From: Lithodes maja
Lineage: Eukaryota; Arthropoda; Malacostraca; Decapoda; Lithodidae
DNA length: 64,000 bases
Direction of reading: 5' to 3'
NCBI GenBank assembly: GCA_037953745.1
Contig: JBAKBP010007389.1
Span: 2,501-66,500, forward strand
Shown: positions 32,205-43,818 of the stretch, piece after piece
Layout of the letters: each line of letters begins with the position of its first letter
How positions within the stretch are numbered: position 1 is the first letter of the stretch
Notes under the pieces: generated by a model
What the model saw: the letters and a program-made list of their open reading frames with translations, nothing else
The model's database searches: none
What the model was told of the DNA's origin: nothing
Program-made: the position numbers and the translations under genes

Positions 32205-33134
32205 ACTACATAATAATCAGACAGACCCCTTCCAATACCTCTATACACCCTAGCATCCAGCACAGATTTCTTCATTCGTTCATCCACACATATATAATCA
32301 ATCAGTGCCTTTCGTTCCACCACTGTCTTATCCTTATCCTTCATCTTCCACACCACTTTCCATGTGTAGGCCCCTACCTGTGTATCATTCTGTGTCGGAA
32401 GGTATTGGCTATCCACAGCCTCCTCCCCACACATATGTCGACAAGTGCACTACCATTCCCATTCACCTCTGATGGTACCCCCCACCCTCCCACCACTCCC
32501 ATCAACTTTCCTATCACCCACCTTCCCATTCATATCCCCAATCAGAAATATTCTTTCGTTCTTGCCAAACTTATCCAGGCACGCCTCCACATTCACCCAG
32601 AACTCCTCTTTCTCTCTTACAAGTTTATCCTCAGTCGGAGCATACACATACACAATCACCCACGTTTGTATTCCTACTTTCATTCTCACCCACACAATCC
32701 TTGAACCAACAGACCGGCCATAGTCTCTTACACGCTCCTTCCATTTGGTACTTACAAACAAACACGCACCTTCTCTCGCTGCTCCCTCACTCACTCCAGC
32801 ACAAACATCCATTCCACACTCCCACTCTCTCACATCTGTACCCCTCCATTTGGTCTCCGTCATTCCACATAGGCTACATCAAGCCTGGCATTCACTAACA
32901 CTTCCAAGACCTCTCTCTCTTTTGTGTCATCATTCATGCCTCCCACATTCCAATTTCCTATTCTAAGATTGTTTGCAAGATTGTCCAGTCAGTCGGGGTT
33001 CATCAACACAGGGTCCGTCCGCATCCGAGGCCGTTCGTTCTTTTTTCATTGCTACATATTTCTCACGGGTGGGGATCGCAAGCCCTCCGACCCAACCTCT
33101 TTAGTCGCCTCTTACGACACGCAGGTCGATAATT
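32205..33134 (-). pseudogene. RTE-like LINE fragment (piece 3 of 3): 5' region and endonuclease
   Basis: It corresponds to about 61,024-61,925 of the full-length RTE. Endonuclease motifs are visible: MTETKW, the IGDMNGKVGD block, the LIDYICVD block and GLSDYYVV, in which the catalytic SDH His is Tyr. A frame break lies near 32,440. The 5' leader with CTCTTACGACACGCAG is present up to about 33,134. It joins piece 2 at ACTAC. Confidence 0.8.
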
Positions 33135-33274
33135 GCAAACCAGTGAAGCATCCCCACTTTTAAAAATAGGTACGTGTTATCATTTCAGTCTTTAGCTCAC
33201 TGGGGAAAATTCCTTAGAACAAGCACAAGTTGATTATAGTTGTAATTGGTTCTATGTATAATGAATATGCCTCC

Positions 33275-34073
33275 TTAACCTTTAAACGGCGAAGCTATGA
33301 TATTTGAAAGTGCCCGCCAAGCGAACGTATTGAGGCACATTCCCGACGAAAATCGTCATTATCTGATAAATATCGTTATTACTTATTCATATGCGTCTAT
33401 TATACGTTTAATATGAAGATATTAACCTGACAAGCGCGATATAGACCTAGGTGCTAGGGTAGTTATTTGTGCATTTCTATCCCTGGATTCTGACAGAATT
33501 AGTTATATTTACAATATAAAGCATTATTTGTTTTAGGTATGCTTTTATTTTACATATATGATGTATATATGAACCTTCAAGAGTGCTAAAATAAGTGGGA
33601 AAAGCATTTGGGTGGTGAAAAACGAAGATATTGGCCACCCGGTCATAATCTCAGGCGAGAGAGAGCCACAGGCAGCCCTCCCCTCTCGCTGTCTGGGAGT
33701 CAACTGAGACGAGCGGGGCGGTGTGTGCCGGTGTCTGGGTGTTGCATAACGATCTTTTATGCAACCCACTTGTGCTACATTATCGCGGGAGAGAAAAATA
33801 ACCGATAAATGATGATAATAAGAGGAAAAATAGGTGATAATTGAGGAGGGGGGGGGGGAGGGGGGGGAATAAGGTGGGGAAGGAGGGGAGGGGGAGGGGT
33901 GAGAAACACATGGATGAGTACTGGAGGGGAATTATCTCACCTAGAGACAAAATCCTTTGTTTTGATAGGCCCTTTTTTTTTTGGAAGGCTTTTTTTATGG
34001 TCTTGCTTCCGTGAGGCCTATCGCGTTCCCTATAGGAAGCCTTCCGTGAGGCCTATCGCGCTTGCCGGGTTAA
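33275..34073 (+). mobile_element. TTAA MITE-like element M1
   Basis: It runs from TTAACCTTTAAACGG to GCTTGCCGGGTTAA. The internal blocks shared with M2-M7 are a CATATGCGTCTATTATACG stretch, a purine block (AATAGGTGATAATTGAGG plus G-runs) and an AATTATCTCAC block. An extra unshared segment lies at about 33,430-33,590. It has no transposase. Confidence 0.55.
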
Positions 34074-34467
34074 CATGTAACAGCAATAAAACAAGTGGCA
34101 ATAGTATTTGGGGGGTGAAAAAGACGAAGTATTGCCGACCGGTTCATTCATGAGAGGAGAGCCGGCGCGGCGCACACCCTCCCCCTCTCACTTATCTATC
34201 GACACTGATGTCTTGCAAGTGAAGTCTCTCTCTTGCTACGATCTCTATATATATGCCTCCCCTTCGACCTTGAAACCGGGTGGGGGATATTGGCGTGGAA
34301 AATAAACCGATATACAAGGGAATAAGAGGAAATATAGGTGATAATTAAAGGGAAAGGGGGGGGGAGGAGGGGGGGGGTTGGACACATGTGGAGGAGTGAT
34401 ATGAGGTATGAAGGGGAATTATCTCACTTAATCAAATAGTCCTTTGTTTTGAGTGCCACTGGGGTCT
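34074..34467 (+). mobile_element. Partial TTAA MITE-like element M2
   Basis: It starts inside the family consensus (AACAGCAATAAAACAAGTGG) directly after the right end of M1. It carries the GGTGATAATTAAAGG and GGAGGAGTGATATGAGG blocks and ends at the TTAA that begins M3. It appears to be a copy split or truncated by its neighbours. Confidence 0.5.
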
Positions 34468-35096
34468 TTAACCTCTGAAGTGCGCACGGGGGTAAATGAA
34501 AACCTCCCCCTGTGCTGACGTATTTGAGGTTTTTCGTCACTAAAATATTCATTGTACCATTAATAGCATTAATAATTATCCATATGCGCCTATTATGGGT
34601 TGATTATAAAGGTATTAACCTGAAACAACAATAAAACGAGTTAAAACAGCGTTTGGATGGTCAAAATCGGAGATATAGCCCGCGAGTTGTATAATGTATG
34701 GGTGAGGCAAGCTACCTTCCCGCCCATTTTCCCCAAGGCCACTGCGACACAGTCGATCGATACTCTCTCTCTCTCTCTTGCACTCGATTGTTATCAGTGA
34801 TGACAACACCCTGCTTGCAACTCGCTAATGTTAGCACAAAAATATACCTCAGAATAAGGGAATAATAGGGAAAATAGGTGATAACTGAGGAATAGGAGGA
34901 AAGTGGGGAAGGAGGGGAGGTAGAGGACTGAGATTTTGCATGGCCCAGGGGCCAAAAAAAAATAAAAAAATAAAAATAAAAAATAACTTTTTTTTTTCGA
35001 TGTAAAAAGTTGATTTTTAGTTTTACTTACTCAGGAGAGTCTTCCCGCAGTCCGCCGGGGGAACTCTTAAGAGTCTTCCCGCAGCTCCCGGGTTAA
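34468..35096 (+). mobile_element. TTAA MITE-like element M3
   Basis: It begins TTAACCTCTGAAGTGCGCACG and ends CGCAGCTCCCGGGTTAA, 629 bp in all. It shares nearly all internal sequence with M4 and M5, including a (CT)n run near 34,768 and a poly-A stretch near 34,955. It has no coding capacity. Confidence 0.65.
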
Positions 35097-35145
35097 AAAG
35101 TTTTTTTTTAGGACTTGGATCTTAAGAGTTCCAGCACCAAACCTC

Positions 35146-35717
35146 TTAACCTCTGAAGTGCTGACGTATTTGAGGTGTTTCCGTCACTAAAATATTCATT
35201 GTACCATTAATAGCATTAATAATTATCCATATGCGCCTATTATGGGTTGATTATAAAGGTATTAACCTGAAACAACAATAAAACGAGTGAAAACAGCGTT
35301 TGGATGGTCAAAATCGGAGATATAGCCCGCGAGTTGTATAATGTATGGGTGAGGCAAGCTACCTTCCCGCCCATTTTCCCCAAGGCCACTGCGACACAGT
35401 CGATCGATACTCTCTCTCTCTCTCTTGCACTCGATGGCCATCAGTGATGACAACACCCTGCTTGCAACTCGCTAATGTTAGCACGAAAATATACCTCAGA
35501 ATAAGGGAATAATAGGGAAAATAGGTGATAACTGAGGAATAGGAGGAAAGTGGGGAAGGAGGGGAGGTAGAGGACTGAGATTTTGCATGGCCCAGGGGCC
35601 AAAAAAAAAAAAAATAAATAAAAAAAAAAAAATAAAAAAAAAAATTTTTTTTCGATGTAAAAAGTTGATTTTTAGTTTTACTTACTCAGGAGAGTCTTCC
35701 CGCAGCTCCCGGGTTAA
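35146..35717 (+). mobile_element. TTAA MITE-like element M4
   Basis: Nearly a duplicate of M3 but lacking about 30 bases after TTAACCTCTGAAGTG. It ends GCAGCTCCCGGGTTAA. It lies 49 bp from M3 in the same orientation. Confidence 0.65.
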
Positions 35718-35895
35718 GAGTTGTGCCGCCTTTCCCGGTTAATCCAAGAACGTCGAGCGTCCTCATATGAACCAAGGCCTAAATGAATGCCTTTCAAAAT
35801 ATCCCACTGGCACTTACAACAAAGCAATATGTGATAAACCCGGGAACGGCAAGAAAGCTCTTAAGAAGTTTTACTGGGCGACGGCGGCAAAGCTC

Positions 35896-36533
35896 TTAAC
35901 CTAACAAGTGCGCATGGGGGTAATTGAAAACGTCCCCCTGTGCTGACGTATTTGAGGTGTTTCCGTCACTAAAATATTCATTGTACCATTAATGGCATTA
36001 ATAATTATCCATATGCGCCTATTATGGGTTGATTATAAAGGTATTAACCTGAAACAACAATAAAACGAGTGAAAACAGCGTTTGGATGGTCAAAATCGGA
36101 GATATAGCCCGCGAGTTGTATAATGTATGGGTGAGGCAAACTGCTTTCCCGCCAATTTCCCCCAAGGCCACTGAGACACAGTCGATCGATACTCTCTCTC
36201 TCTCTCTTGCACTCGCTTGCCATCAGTGATGACAACACCCTGCTTGCAACTCGCTAATGTTAGCACGAAAATATACCTCAGAATAAGGGAATAATAGGGA
36301 AAATAGGTGATAACTGAAGGAGAGGAGGAAAGTGGGGAAGGAGGGGAGGTAGAGGACTGAGATTTTGCATGGCCCAGGGGCCAAACAAAAATAAAAAAAT
36401 AAAAAAATAAAAATAATTTTTTTTTTTTTTTTTTCGATGTCAAAAGTTGATTTTTTATTTTACTTACTCTCAAGAGTCTTCCCGCAGTCCGCCGGGGGAA
36501 CTCTTAAGAGTCTCCCAGCAGCTCCCGGGTTAA
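35896..36533 (+). mobile_element. TTAA MITE-like element M5
   Basis: It begins TTAACCTAACAAGTGCGCATG and ends CAGCTCCCGGGTTAA, 638 bp. Same internal order as M3. The 178 bp between M4 and M5 is unassigned. Confidence 0.65.
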
Positions 36534-36557
36534 GAGGGAAGGCCTAAAAATAACATT

Positions 36558-37083
36558 TTAAAAGGCCCCAGTAGCACTAAAAAAAAAAAAAAAGTGTTTG
36601 TTTCCTCCATACTTCATATCACTCCTCCACATCCCCTCCTTCCCCCCTTTCCCCTCCCCCCTTCAATTATCACCTATTTTCCCTGTTATTCCCTAAATCA
36701 TTGGTATATTTTCGTGCTAACATTAGCAAACTGGTTGTAGGCTGTGAATATGTGCCTAGCGAGTGTGTTGGCAGAGGTAGGGTGTGGGTGAATGAGTCAG
36801 TCAAGCTTGAGGCCTCGCGAGGGGAGGGGTTGCCTCACTTTGCTCCACTATTCATGAATGGGCCGCTCCATGTTTATTCACGATTTTGACCAGAAAAATT
36901 ATATTCCCACTTGTTTTATTGTTGTTACAGGTTACTATCTTCATAGTAAATGTAAAATAGGCGCATATGAATAAGTAATCCCTATATTTATCATAAAATG
37001 ACCATTATAGGCAGGATTGGAGCTTAATATTGCCGCCCAGAACAGTGGTGTTCACTACACACAGCTCGTTTTTTATAGGTTAA
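36558..37083 (-). mobile_element. TTAA MITE-like element M6, inverted
   Basis: On the minus strand it starts TTAACCTATAAAAAACGAGC and carries the family blocks in order (CATATGCGCCTATTTTAC, AACAATAAAACAAGTGGG, TAGGTGATAATTGAAGG). It ends at TTAA 36,558-36,561. A stub of another inverted copy (37,084-37,124) lies outside it, next to DIRS element 3. Confidence 0.55.
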
Positions 37084-37124
37084 GTGAGATAATTCCCTAC
37101 ATACCTCCTATCACTCCTCCACAG

Positions 37125-38956
37125 GTTCCAAAGATTCCTCGCCTTGAGGATCAGGGAACAAACATTTATCTTCCAAAGAATGCCTTTTGGATTAAACCTT
37201 GCACCTCGCATTTTCACAAAGCTAGTCCGGCAGGCATTGCTTCCACTACTGCAGCAGGGGATCGCGATCATATGGCACCTCGACGATTGGTTAGTGGTAG
37301 CGGAGTCCGAGATCATTTGCCTCCAACATGTGCACATAGTTCTACATCATGTCAAGGCTCTGGGGTTCAAGGTCAACTTGGCAAAGCTGCACCTTGTCCC
37401 GGCTAGGGTCATTGAATGGGTGGGACTGCTTTAGGATATTATGCACCTGACAATCAGTCAGAGCGTGGACAACCGGAACAGGTTTTGCAAGAAACTGTTT
37501 CAATTTCTCCACAGCCTAACGACTACCAGGAAAATGTGGGAGTCCCTGGTAGGCTCACTCAATTAGATTCAACTCGCGGTACTGTTGGGCAGGTTGAAAG
37601 TCAGGAAGTTGATCTTGGAAGGGAACAAACATTTTCCTCTGTTGCCAGAGGAAAAGTTATTGTCTATCCCAAAATTAATCCACAACTTACTGGCGGTCTG
37701 GGCGAAGCCAGAAATGTTACACTCCACCATGACATGGACATCTCCTCCACCTACGGTATGGGTAGATACAGATGTTTCGGGAACTCTGGGATGGGGTTAA
37801 CAGTCAAACGTATGTCATCAGGATCAGGGTATTTGGTGCCATCACATACATTTTCATATCAATGCAAAGGAGTTACTCGTACCTCTGTTCTTCCTTCAGG
37901 ATCACGGCTCGACTCTAGTGGGCAAGTCAGTGGCGTTCAGGATGGACAATTTGAATGCAGTAACATGCATTCAGAAGCAAGGGTCAGCAAGATCTCGAGT
38001 GTTACAAAAGTTGTCGGAAGAGATACCTCAGATGGCGTACTAACTAGGGGTTTATCTCCACGCATCATATCTGCCAGGCATAGCAAATGTGTGGGCAGAT
38101 GCTGCCATGTCGACAGAGCACTATTCGAATGGTCTCTCAAGCAAAACATCTTTCAAAAGATAATTGCGGAGCCATGCCATCCACAAGTGGACTTGTTCGT
38201 GTCGGAGCAAACTCGCAAACTTCCTCAGTTCCTCACCCGCTGGGTAGACTCAGGCGGGGGGACCAGACGCATTTCTGGAGGACTGGAACAAATGGAGCTC
38301 TATTTATCTTTTTCCGCCTCCAGACGCATCCTTGATGTGCCGAGTAGTTCACAAACTCAGGGATTACCGGAGCTTAGTCTCGATGATCGCGCCTCTGTGG
38401 CTGGCTCCAGTGTGGTACAGGCAATCGAAGATGTGGTGCGAGAACCCAGTGTCACTCCCGATCTCGTATTTCCACTTAGACACGATTGGAAATCTCAAGA
38501 CCTCGCTAAATTTTGCTTTATGGATATTCAGAAGGCAAAATGGCTTGCTCACTATGGGGAGAGTGTAACTAATAAATAGAATTAATCAATATACCCTCTC
38601 TACTAGATGTCAGTACCAATCTCACTGGAAAGCCTTTACTACTTGGATTGTAGAAACTGATCAAACCGTTTCCTCCGCGGCTTTGGTTTTCAAGTACTTA
38701 GACTATTTATTTGAGCAAAGGTCCCTATCAGTTGTCACATTAAGGAACCACCTGACGCCAATTAGAATCCCATTTTATGATTTAACGGGATTTACCATAC
38801 CGCAGGTTGAGGAGAAAGCATTCATGCGAGCATGTTTCAGGCTCCGCCCACCACCGCGTCAGCTCATGCCAACCTGGTCACTTGACTGGGCATTATCTTT
38901 ATTGCATTCATATACTGTAAGTCTAATCATACCCTCCTTTTGACTCTTTGCTAAAT
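37125..38956 (+). pseudogene. DIRS element 3: RT / RNase H / methyltransferase-like part and start of recombinase
   Basis: 5'-truncated inside RT at RFQRFLALRI. RT motifs are MPFGLNLAPRIFTK and HLDDWLVV, with catalytic Asp-Asp and His for the usual Tyr. RNase H (VWVDTDVSG, near 37,763) and the methyltransferase-like segment (VDLFVSEQTRKLPQFL, near 38,186) follow. The recombinase N-terminal half is readable at 38,585-38,900 (SVVTLRNHLTPIRIPF). A stop sits at 38,577. The recombinase frame is then cut at CTAAAT (38,951-38,956) and continues at 58,216. It is a diverged relative of elements 1 and 2. Confidence 0.8.
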
Positions 38957-39312
38957 TACGGGTTTGACAACCCGAAGGGAAGGAAGGAAAACTAACTATT
39001 TAGTAATGGTTCCGTAGTCAATGACGTGAGAGCCTTATATATATAAGGGCTCCCCCGGAGACCCCCGTGAGGGTCCCGGAGAAAGCATAACGCGACCCAA
39101 ATATATAAAAAGTACATCCTAGGGTGAAACCCTTTACTTAGTTCCTAGGGAACGTCATTAAAAAAGGTAACCATTAGATTTTTTTTTTTTTTTTTTATGA
39201 GTAAATATTAGAAACTATGAATGTTGTCTTACTAAATCAACTAGCGCGCCATTATACAGTCCTTCCCTTGCACGCGTCGCCCAGCTGGTCACGCTGGGTT
39301 TATACGTCCTTC
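38957..39312 (-). repeat. Left terminus and inverted repeat of element D
   Basis: The first 41 bp are specific to this side. From ATTTAGTAATGG (about 38,998) on, the sequence is inverted at the right end of D. It contains GAGCCTTATATATATAAGGGCTC, itself a hairpin, and GACCC/GGGTC-rich arms. Confidence 0.75.
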
Positions 39313-39364
39313 ATAGTACAAAGTTGCGCATGTGCATGAGAAGAGGGAGGAGGGAGGGCCACTT

Positions 39365-39474
39365 TACGTCATTGACTACGGAACCATTACTAAATAGTTA
39401 GTTTTCCTTCCTTCCCTTCGGGTTGTCAAACCCGTAATTTAGTGATGGTTCTCTCCGTCAATGACGTGAGAGCC
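39365..39474 (-). repeat. Internal complementary region of element D
   Basis: 39,365-39,436 is the reverse complement of D's left end (GGGTTGTCAAACCCGTA). It is followed without gap by ATTTAGTGATGGTTCTC...GAGAGCC, the reverse complement of D's right end. In DIRS elements this region is thought to serve as the splint that closes the circular intermediate. Confidence 0.75.
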
Positions 39475-40240
39475 TAAGAATACCAAGATCGGTGGTTGGG
39501 ACATCTCATGCTCAACGTCAAAGACTGAAGAGAACCAAAACTAACGGCTCGCGCTGTTGTAATTAAATAACTAGAATTAAGAAAAAGTGTAAAGTATAAA
39601 GGCAGGGTTTCTAAGTAAGCCTTAGGAAGCGATAGAAAGGTAGATAATGATAAGGATGCAGTAAAACTTAATAAAAGAGCCACTAAATATTGTAACACAT
39701 AAGAATTGTACATACTATAGTACTAGAATATTGTAACACATAAGAATTGTACATACTATAGTACTAGAATATTGTAACACATAAGAATTGTACATACTAT
39801 AGTACTAGAATATTGTAACACATAAGAATTGTACATACTGTACTATAGTACTAGAATGATTTGTAAAAAGGAAAATCTATTCATACTTATTAACCCTCCT
39901 GGCCCGGGCAGGCTCACCAAAGGACGGAGCTTGTATCCGGGCGATCTGGCCGAATATCAACAAAAGTAAACTAAGGCTAATCTCGCTTAATATATTACCT
40001 ACATTAATCAAACATATAGAAATGGGCGCCTTACCTTGCTGCGTAGAATGGCGTTGAGTAGAGCTCTCTAGCTCAACTGGTTCCGGAGTGATGGTGATGG
40101 AAGTGGAGGTAACTTTTTCCGTGTATTTACCTCGGCGCGTCCGAACACTCAACCGCGGCCCCAGCTACGACACCCAGTTGCACTCGTCGCTCCACCCGCA
40201 ATTATGCCGGGAAGAGATTTGATAGTGTTTTATTGGTTAT
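39475..40240. other. Interior of element D, no gene recognised
   Basis: AT-rich. A minus-strand frame at 39,877-40,152 (91 codons) has a hydrophobic stretch (SLSLLLLIFGQIA) but no recognisable domain and may be chance. TTAACCCTCCTGGCCCGGG at about 39,891 looks like a piggyBac-type end, but I found no partner. Confidence 0.35.
39688..39856. repeat. 41-bp minisatellite, four copies
   Basis: Units starting TATTGTAACACATAAGAATTG begin at 39,688, 39,729, 39,770 and 39,811. The first three are identical by eye and the last has a small insertion. Confidence 0.9.
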
Positions 40241-40735
40241 TATGTCATTTATATAGTTATTATGTTATTTTCACTCAATAAAGTTATTTATATGAACTTA
40301 TTTGTGTCTCTGTCACTTATTACTTCGTTTTATTATTATTATTATGATTATAGTGTCACTTTCACTAGACTTTGATAATTGGTAGTGTCATTTCCCCTTT
40401 TATGTATTGTTAGGTAAGCTAATAATATATATAGTGTCACTGTCACTTGTTCATATTGTTATGAAGGCACTTATTATTACTTGCATGTGTCTCTTTCACT
40501 TATACTTAGTTTTATTATTATTATACTGTCACTTTGACTGGCCTAGGCTTATTGAGTGTTATTTTCACTTATTTATTGTTAGAAATATATATTTTAGTGT
40601 CACTTTCACTTGTTCATATTGTTATTGAAGGCACTTATTATTACTTATATGTGTCCTTTTCACTTATACTTCGTTATATTATTATTCTTAGCCTACATTT
40701 GAGTGTCACTTTCACTGTTGTCACTTCCACTTCAA
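40240..40735. repeat. Degenerate GTGTCACTTTCACTT repeat
   Basis: GTGTCACTTTCACT and variants recur many times, alternating with TATTATTATT-like stretches. This low-complexity block directly abuts the 3' end of the piggyBac-like gene. Confidence 0.7.
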
Positions 40736-43366
40736 AAGTTTGTTAGAGTGTGGAAGTCGTTGAAGCAGGTGCCAGCACACAGTCCAACTTGACACTCGAG
40801 GCATTCCCAAGTGGTTTTTGTGGGTTTGCGGGGTCTGCGAGTTGTGTGGCTGCACACATGGCACCTCTTCTGACTCCTAGCGTTACTACCTGGTGCTTTG
40901 AAAGGAAGGGCGTTGAGCTGGTGCTTCCTGAAAAATTCAGCACACCCCGTTCTGTCCAGCTGGCCTGGTCCTTGTAGTGGCCTCCCTGGTGTACCCGCAT
41001 GTTTAGCCAGGAGCTCAAGTAGCACCTGCTTGTGGAACTTCCGCAGGGACTTGTACTTCTTGGCCCCTGGAGTCCTCAGACGGTAGATGTTGTAGGCATT
41101 GAGGACCGACATATCTACCGTATGCAGGATAAACTTCTTGTACCACCTGCAAGATGTTCGTAGGCAGTCGATGAAGCCCATCTGCATGTCGGACTTGTCA
41201 ACGAGGCGCATGTTGAGGTTATAATCCAGGACAGCAGCTGGTTTCTGGACGGGGTTCTTGGTTCTTCGGTCCACCTTCCCTGTGGCGACCATCTTGGCCT
41301 TGTGGCATGTGGTGAGGAGGTTGACCTTGCGCTGGTCATGCCAGTGGATGGAGAGGATGGGGCCACTCTTCTTGTGGAAGATGTCCGCCTTGTTCGTCTT
41401 GGTTGGGTAGCCTGGCATGCCCTTCCTCTTGCCCTTGACTGTGCCGACAGTTCCGGTCTTGCGGTCATGGAGGTACTTGGTCAGGAGAGGCGACGTGTAG
41501 TAATTATCTGTGTAGAGGATGTGGTTTTTATTGAAGTGCTTCTCCATCATCTTCTTCACTACAGCGCCACCAAAACCAATGAGGGGGTCAGTCACAATTT
41601 TATCCAGCCTTGCCGCTGTAGACTATAAAGTCCAGCACATACCCCGTCAAACAGTCACAGAGGACGAAGAGCTTGATGCCGAAGCGGTGTCTCTTGGACG
41701 GGATATACTGTCGGAAGTGCAGCCTACCACGGAACAGGACCAGAGACTCGTCGAGGCACATCTTCTGGAAAGGAATCAGGTAGGTGGTGAACCGATGACG
41801 TATCATGTCATACAGCTTCCTGATCTTCCATAATGAGTCGGGAAGGTGGACTGCCATGTTGTTTGTCAGGTGGAGATAGGAGAGGATGTCGAAGTACCTG
41901 TCCCTGGACATGTACTTGCCAAATGCTGGAGTCGTTATGATGTCGCCAGTGATCCAGTAGTCTGCCAGAGCGTGCTTCCTGATATGTGTCATCAACATTG
42001 TGAGTGCCTAGAACATATATAGTTCTGCCACAGTGACAGCTCTCCATGCCACCATCTTGGCACTGGTCTTCCTGCCAAGAAAGTTGGCACAGATCTCATG
42101 ATGGTTGTTGGTCTCCTCGACGAGGTATTCCATGACTTCATTGTCATAGAAACCACAGAAAATTTCACTGGGGATAGCAGCTGGGCCACAGGGAAATGTT
42201 GGTGACACCCCGGAACCCATCTGTACCTCGTCAAAGGCAGGACAATCTGGCTCAAAATCAGCCCCATCTGTCCACACAAACAGGTCGGATGCTGATGCTC
42301 GAGGTCGTGCAGGTGCAGCAGGCACACGCCCTTGGCCACGCGGACGCCCTGCACGCCCACGCCCAGGGGCAGCGGCGTCGGCAGACTGACCACGTCCACG
42401 TCCACGACCTCGCCCTCTCGCTCGTCTTGTCGGGACTTCCTCTTCCTGTTCCTGTTCCTCTTCCTCTTCCTCCTCAGGCGACGTCAGGTCATCTGGGGCA
42501 ATGTTGGGGTCGTCAGCATCCTCTTCAGGAGACAATTCGTGTGAAGAAGTGACCGGGCGTCGGCGGTGTGGGGCATGGGAGGCTGGGGGAGCTTCAAAAT
42601 GGGAGCCTCGGCCTCGGGAGTTGGGCTCCTTTTGCGGCGAGCCGAGGGCTTCTCCGCAGCAAATAATGCTCTGCGGTGTGTTGAGGGCTGTGGCACACTA
42701 GTAATACCACTTGAAGAGGCCCTTTGGTCATCCTGAAGGAGAGATGAAGCCGAGGGCTGTGGGTGACCCACGCGGCGTCCCGGGTCAAGGCGTCGGGACA
42801 ATGGTGGTTGCTAGGCCAGGGTCGGCATCATTATCACTGTCTTCAGCTTCCCTATCCTTTTCTGCGGCTGCCCTGCGTACTTTCTTAGCTGCACTTTTCA
42901 CCAACGATTGTTCATAGAAATATTTGCCCACTTTCAAGGGCGTACGGGCAGGCAAAGGGGAAGGTCCTGGGCTAGGGCTAGGCCTAGGCTGACCTAGCAA
43001 AGATGGCGAGGGGGTAGGCCTAGGTTCTAGCACACTTGGAAGCTTAATGGCACCTTCCTGAAACACTTCCACATCAGGATCATCACTACTGTCTCCCCCC
43101 TCAAATAAATCAACATTATCGTCGTCTCCAAAGCCAACGAAATCGTCATCTTCACTTGCACTTATATATTGTTCCTTGTCCACCAAGCTTTCACCACTGC
43201 TCTCTTCACTATCAAAAAGTTGTCGCTGTATAGTGCTATCACTCAACAAACGCTTAACTTTCTTTCGTTGAGCTTTCTTCTCGGTTGCAACAGGCGTTGA
43301 AGTTGCGAGGGGGGTAGCACTGGAGCCCGCGGGAGGTTGCAGCGAATCGGACACGTCGGAAAGCAT
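40732..43366 (-). pseudogene. piggyBac-like transposase, broken
   Basis: The N-terminus (from ATG at 43,366) is acidic and Ser-rich, followed by a Glu run and an Arg-Gly run (near 42,400-42,480). The DDE core is in three readable parts: EYLVEETNNHHE to ELYMF (to 42,012), MLMTHIRKHALADYW with CLDESLVLFRGR (about 42,000-41,600), and ILYTDNYYTSP with RLVDKSDMQ (from 41,595). A C-terminal Cys-rich domain has CHVCSHTTRR and CLECQVGLC. An in-frame TAG lies at about 42,009-42,011, one extra base near 41,600 shifts frame, and further shifts lie between 42,535 and 42,800. The enzyme class cuts and pastes at TTAA; this copy is inactive. I could not define its terminal repeats. Confidence 0.85.
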
Positions 43367-43447
43367 TTTTTCTGTATAACTCGCTATGGCGACCACGTAC
43401 GAACTGATAACAGTTGAGGCTTGGTGGCGCTGCGGTCGCTCCTGCAA

Positions 43448-43818
43448 TGCAAAATTTGGCCGCGCGAATTTTGAAGCACGCTTTCAAGCACAAAGATTTT
43501 AAAATGACACCCGGGCACCTGCCCTTTTTTTTTTGGTGTCATTTTAAAATGACACCCGGGCTGGAAGGGACTCGCCAAAAAAATAATGTTTTGTATTTAT
43601 TAATCTAATATCCTGTATTAGAAATTAACCCTTAGAGATTATCAATCTTACTAATATTAACATTGAACAACACTTGTGAGAGGTTCTCCAGTTCGGAACC
43701 CCCCCCCCCCCCCCCCACACTCTGTTTTGTCCAAAACTCCTAAAAGTAAGTCAGTACTTGGTGAACCTCACACGTACTTGTAACAAAAAACATGTCATTA
43801 TTGCAATAAACAGAGCTT
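43448..43818. other. Spacer with a TTAA-centred palindrome and a C tract
   Basis: GGTGTCATTTTAAAATGACACC at about 43,534-43,555 is a perfect palindrome. A further direct copy of TTTTAAAATGACACCCGGG lies about 45 bp upstream. A C-run of about 18 is at 43,700-43,717. No gene. Confidence 0.5.

Noticed and set aside
34750..34790. (CT)n and poly-A stretches in the MITE-like elements as a host microsatellite locus
   Set aside because: They recur at the same internal position in each family member, so they are part of the element.
39877..40152. 91-codon minus-strand ORF with a hydrophobic stretch, as a small membrane protein
   Set aside because: No recognisable domain, no neighbouring gene context, and it crosses a possible TTAA element end.
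42196..42552. Plus-strand ORF over the acidic/Arg-Gly part of the piggyBac-like gene
   Set aside because: Shadow frame of low-complexity sequence; the minus strand carries the transposase motifs.
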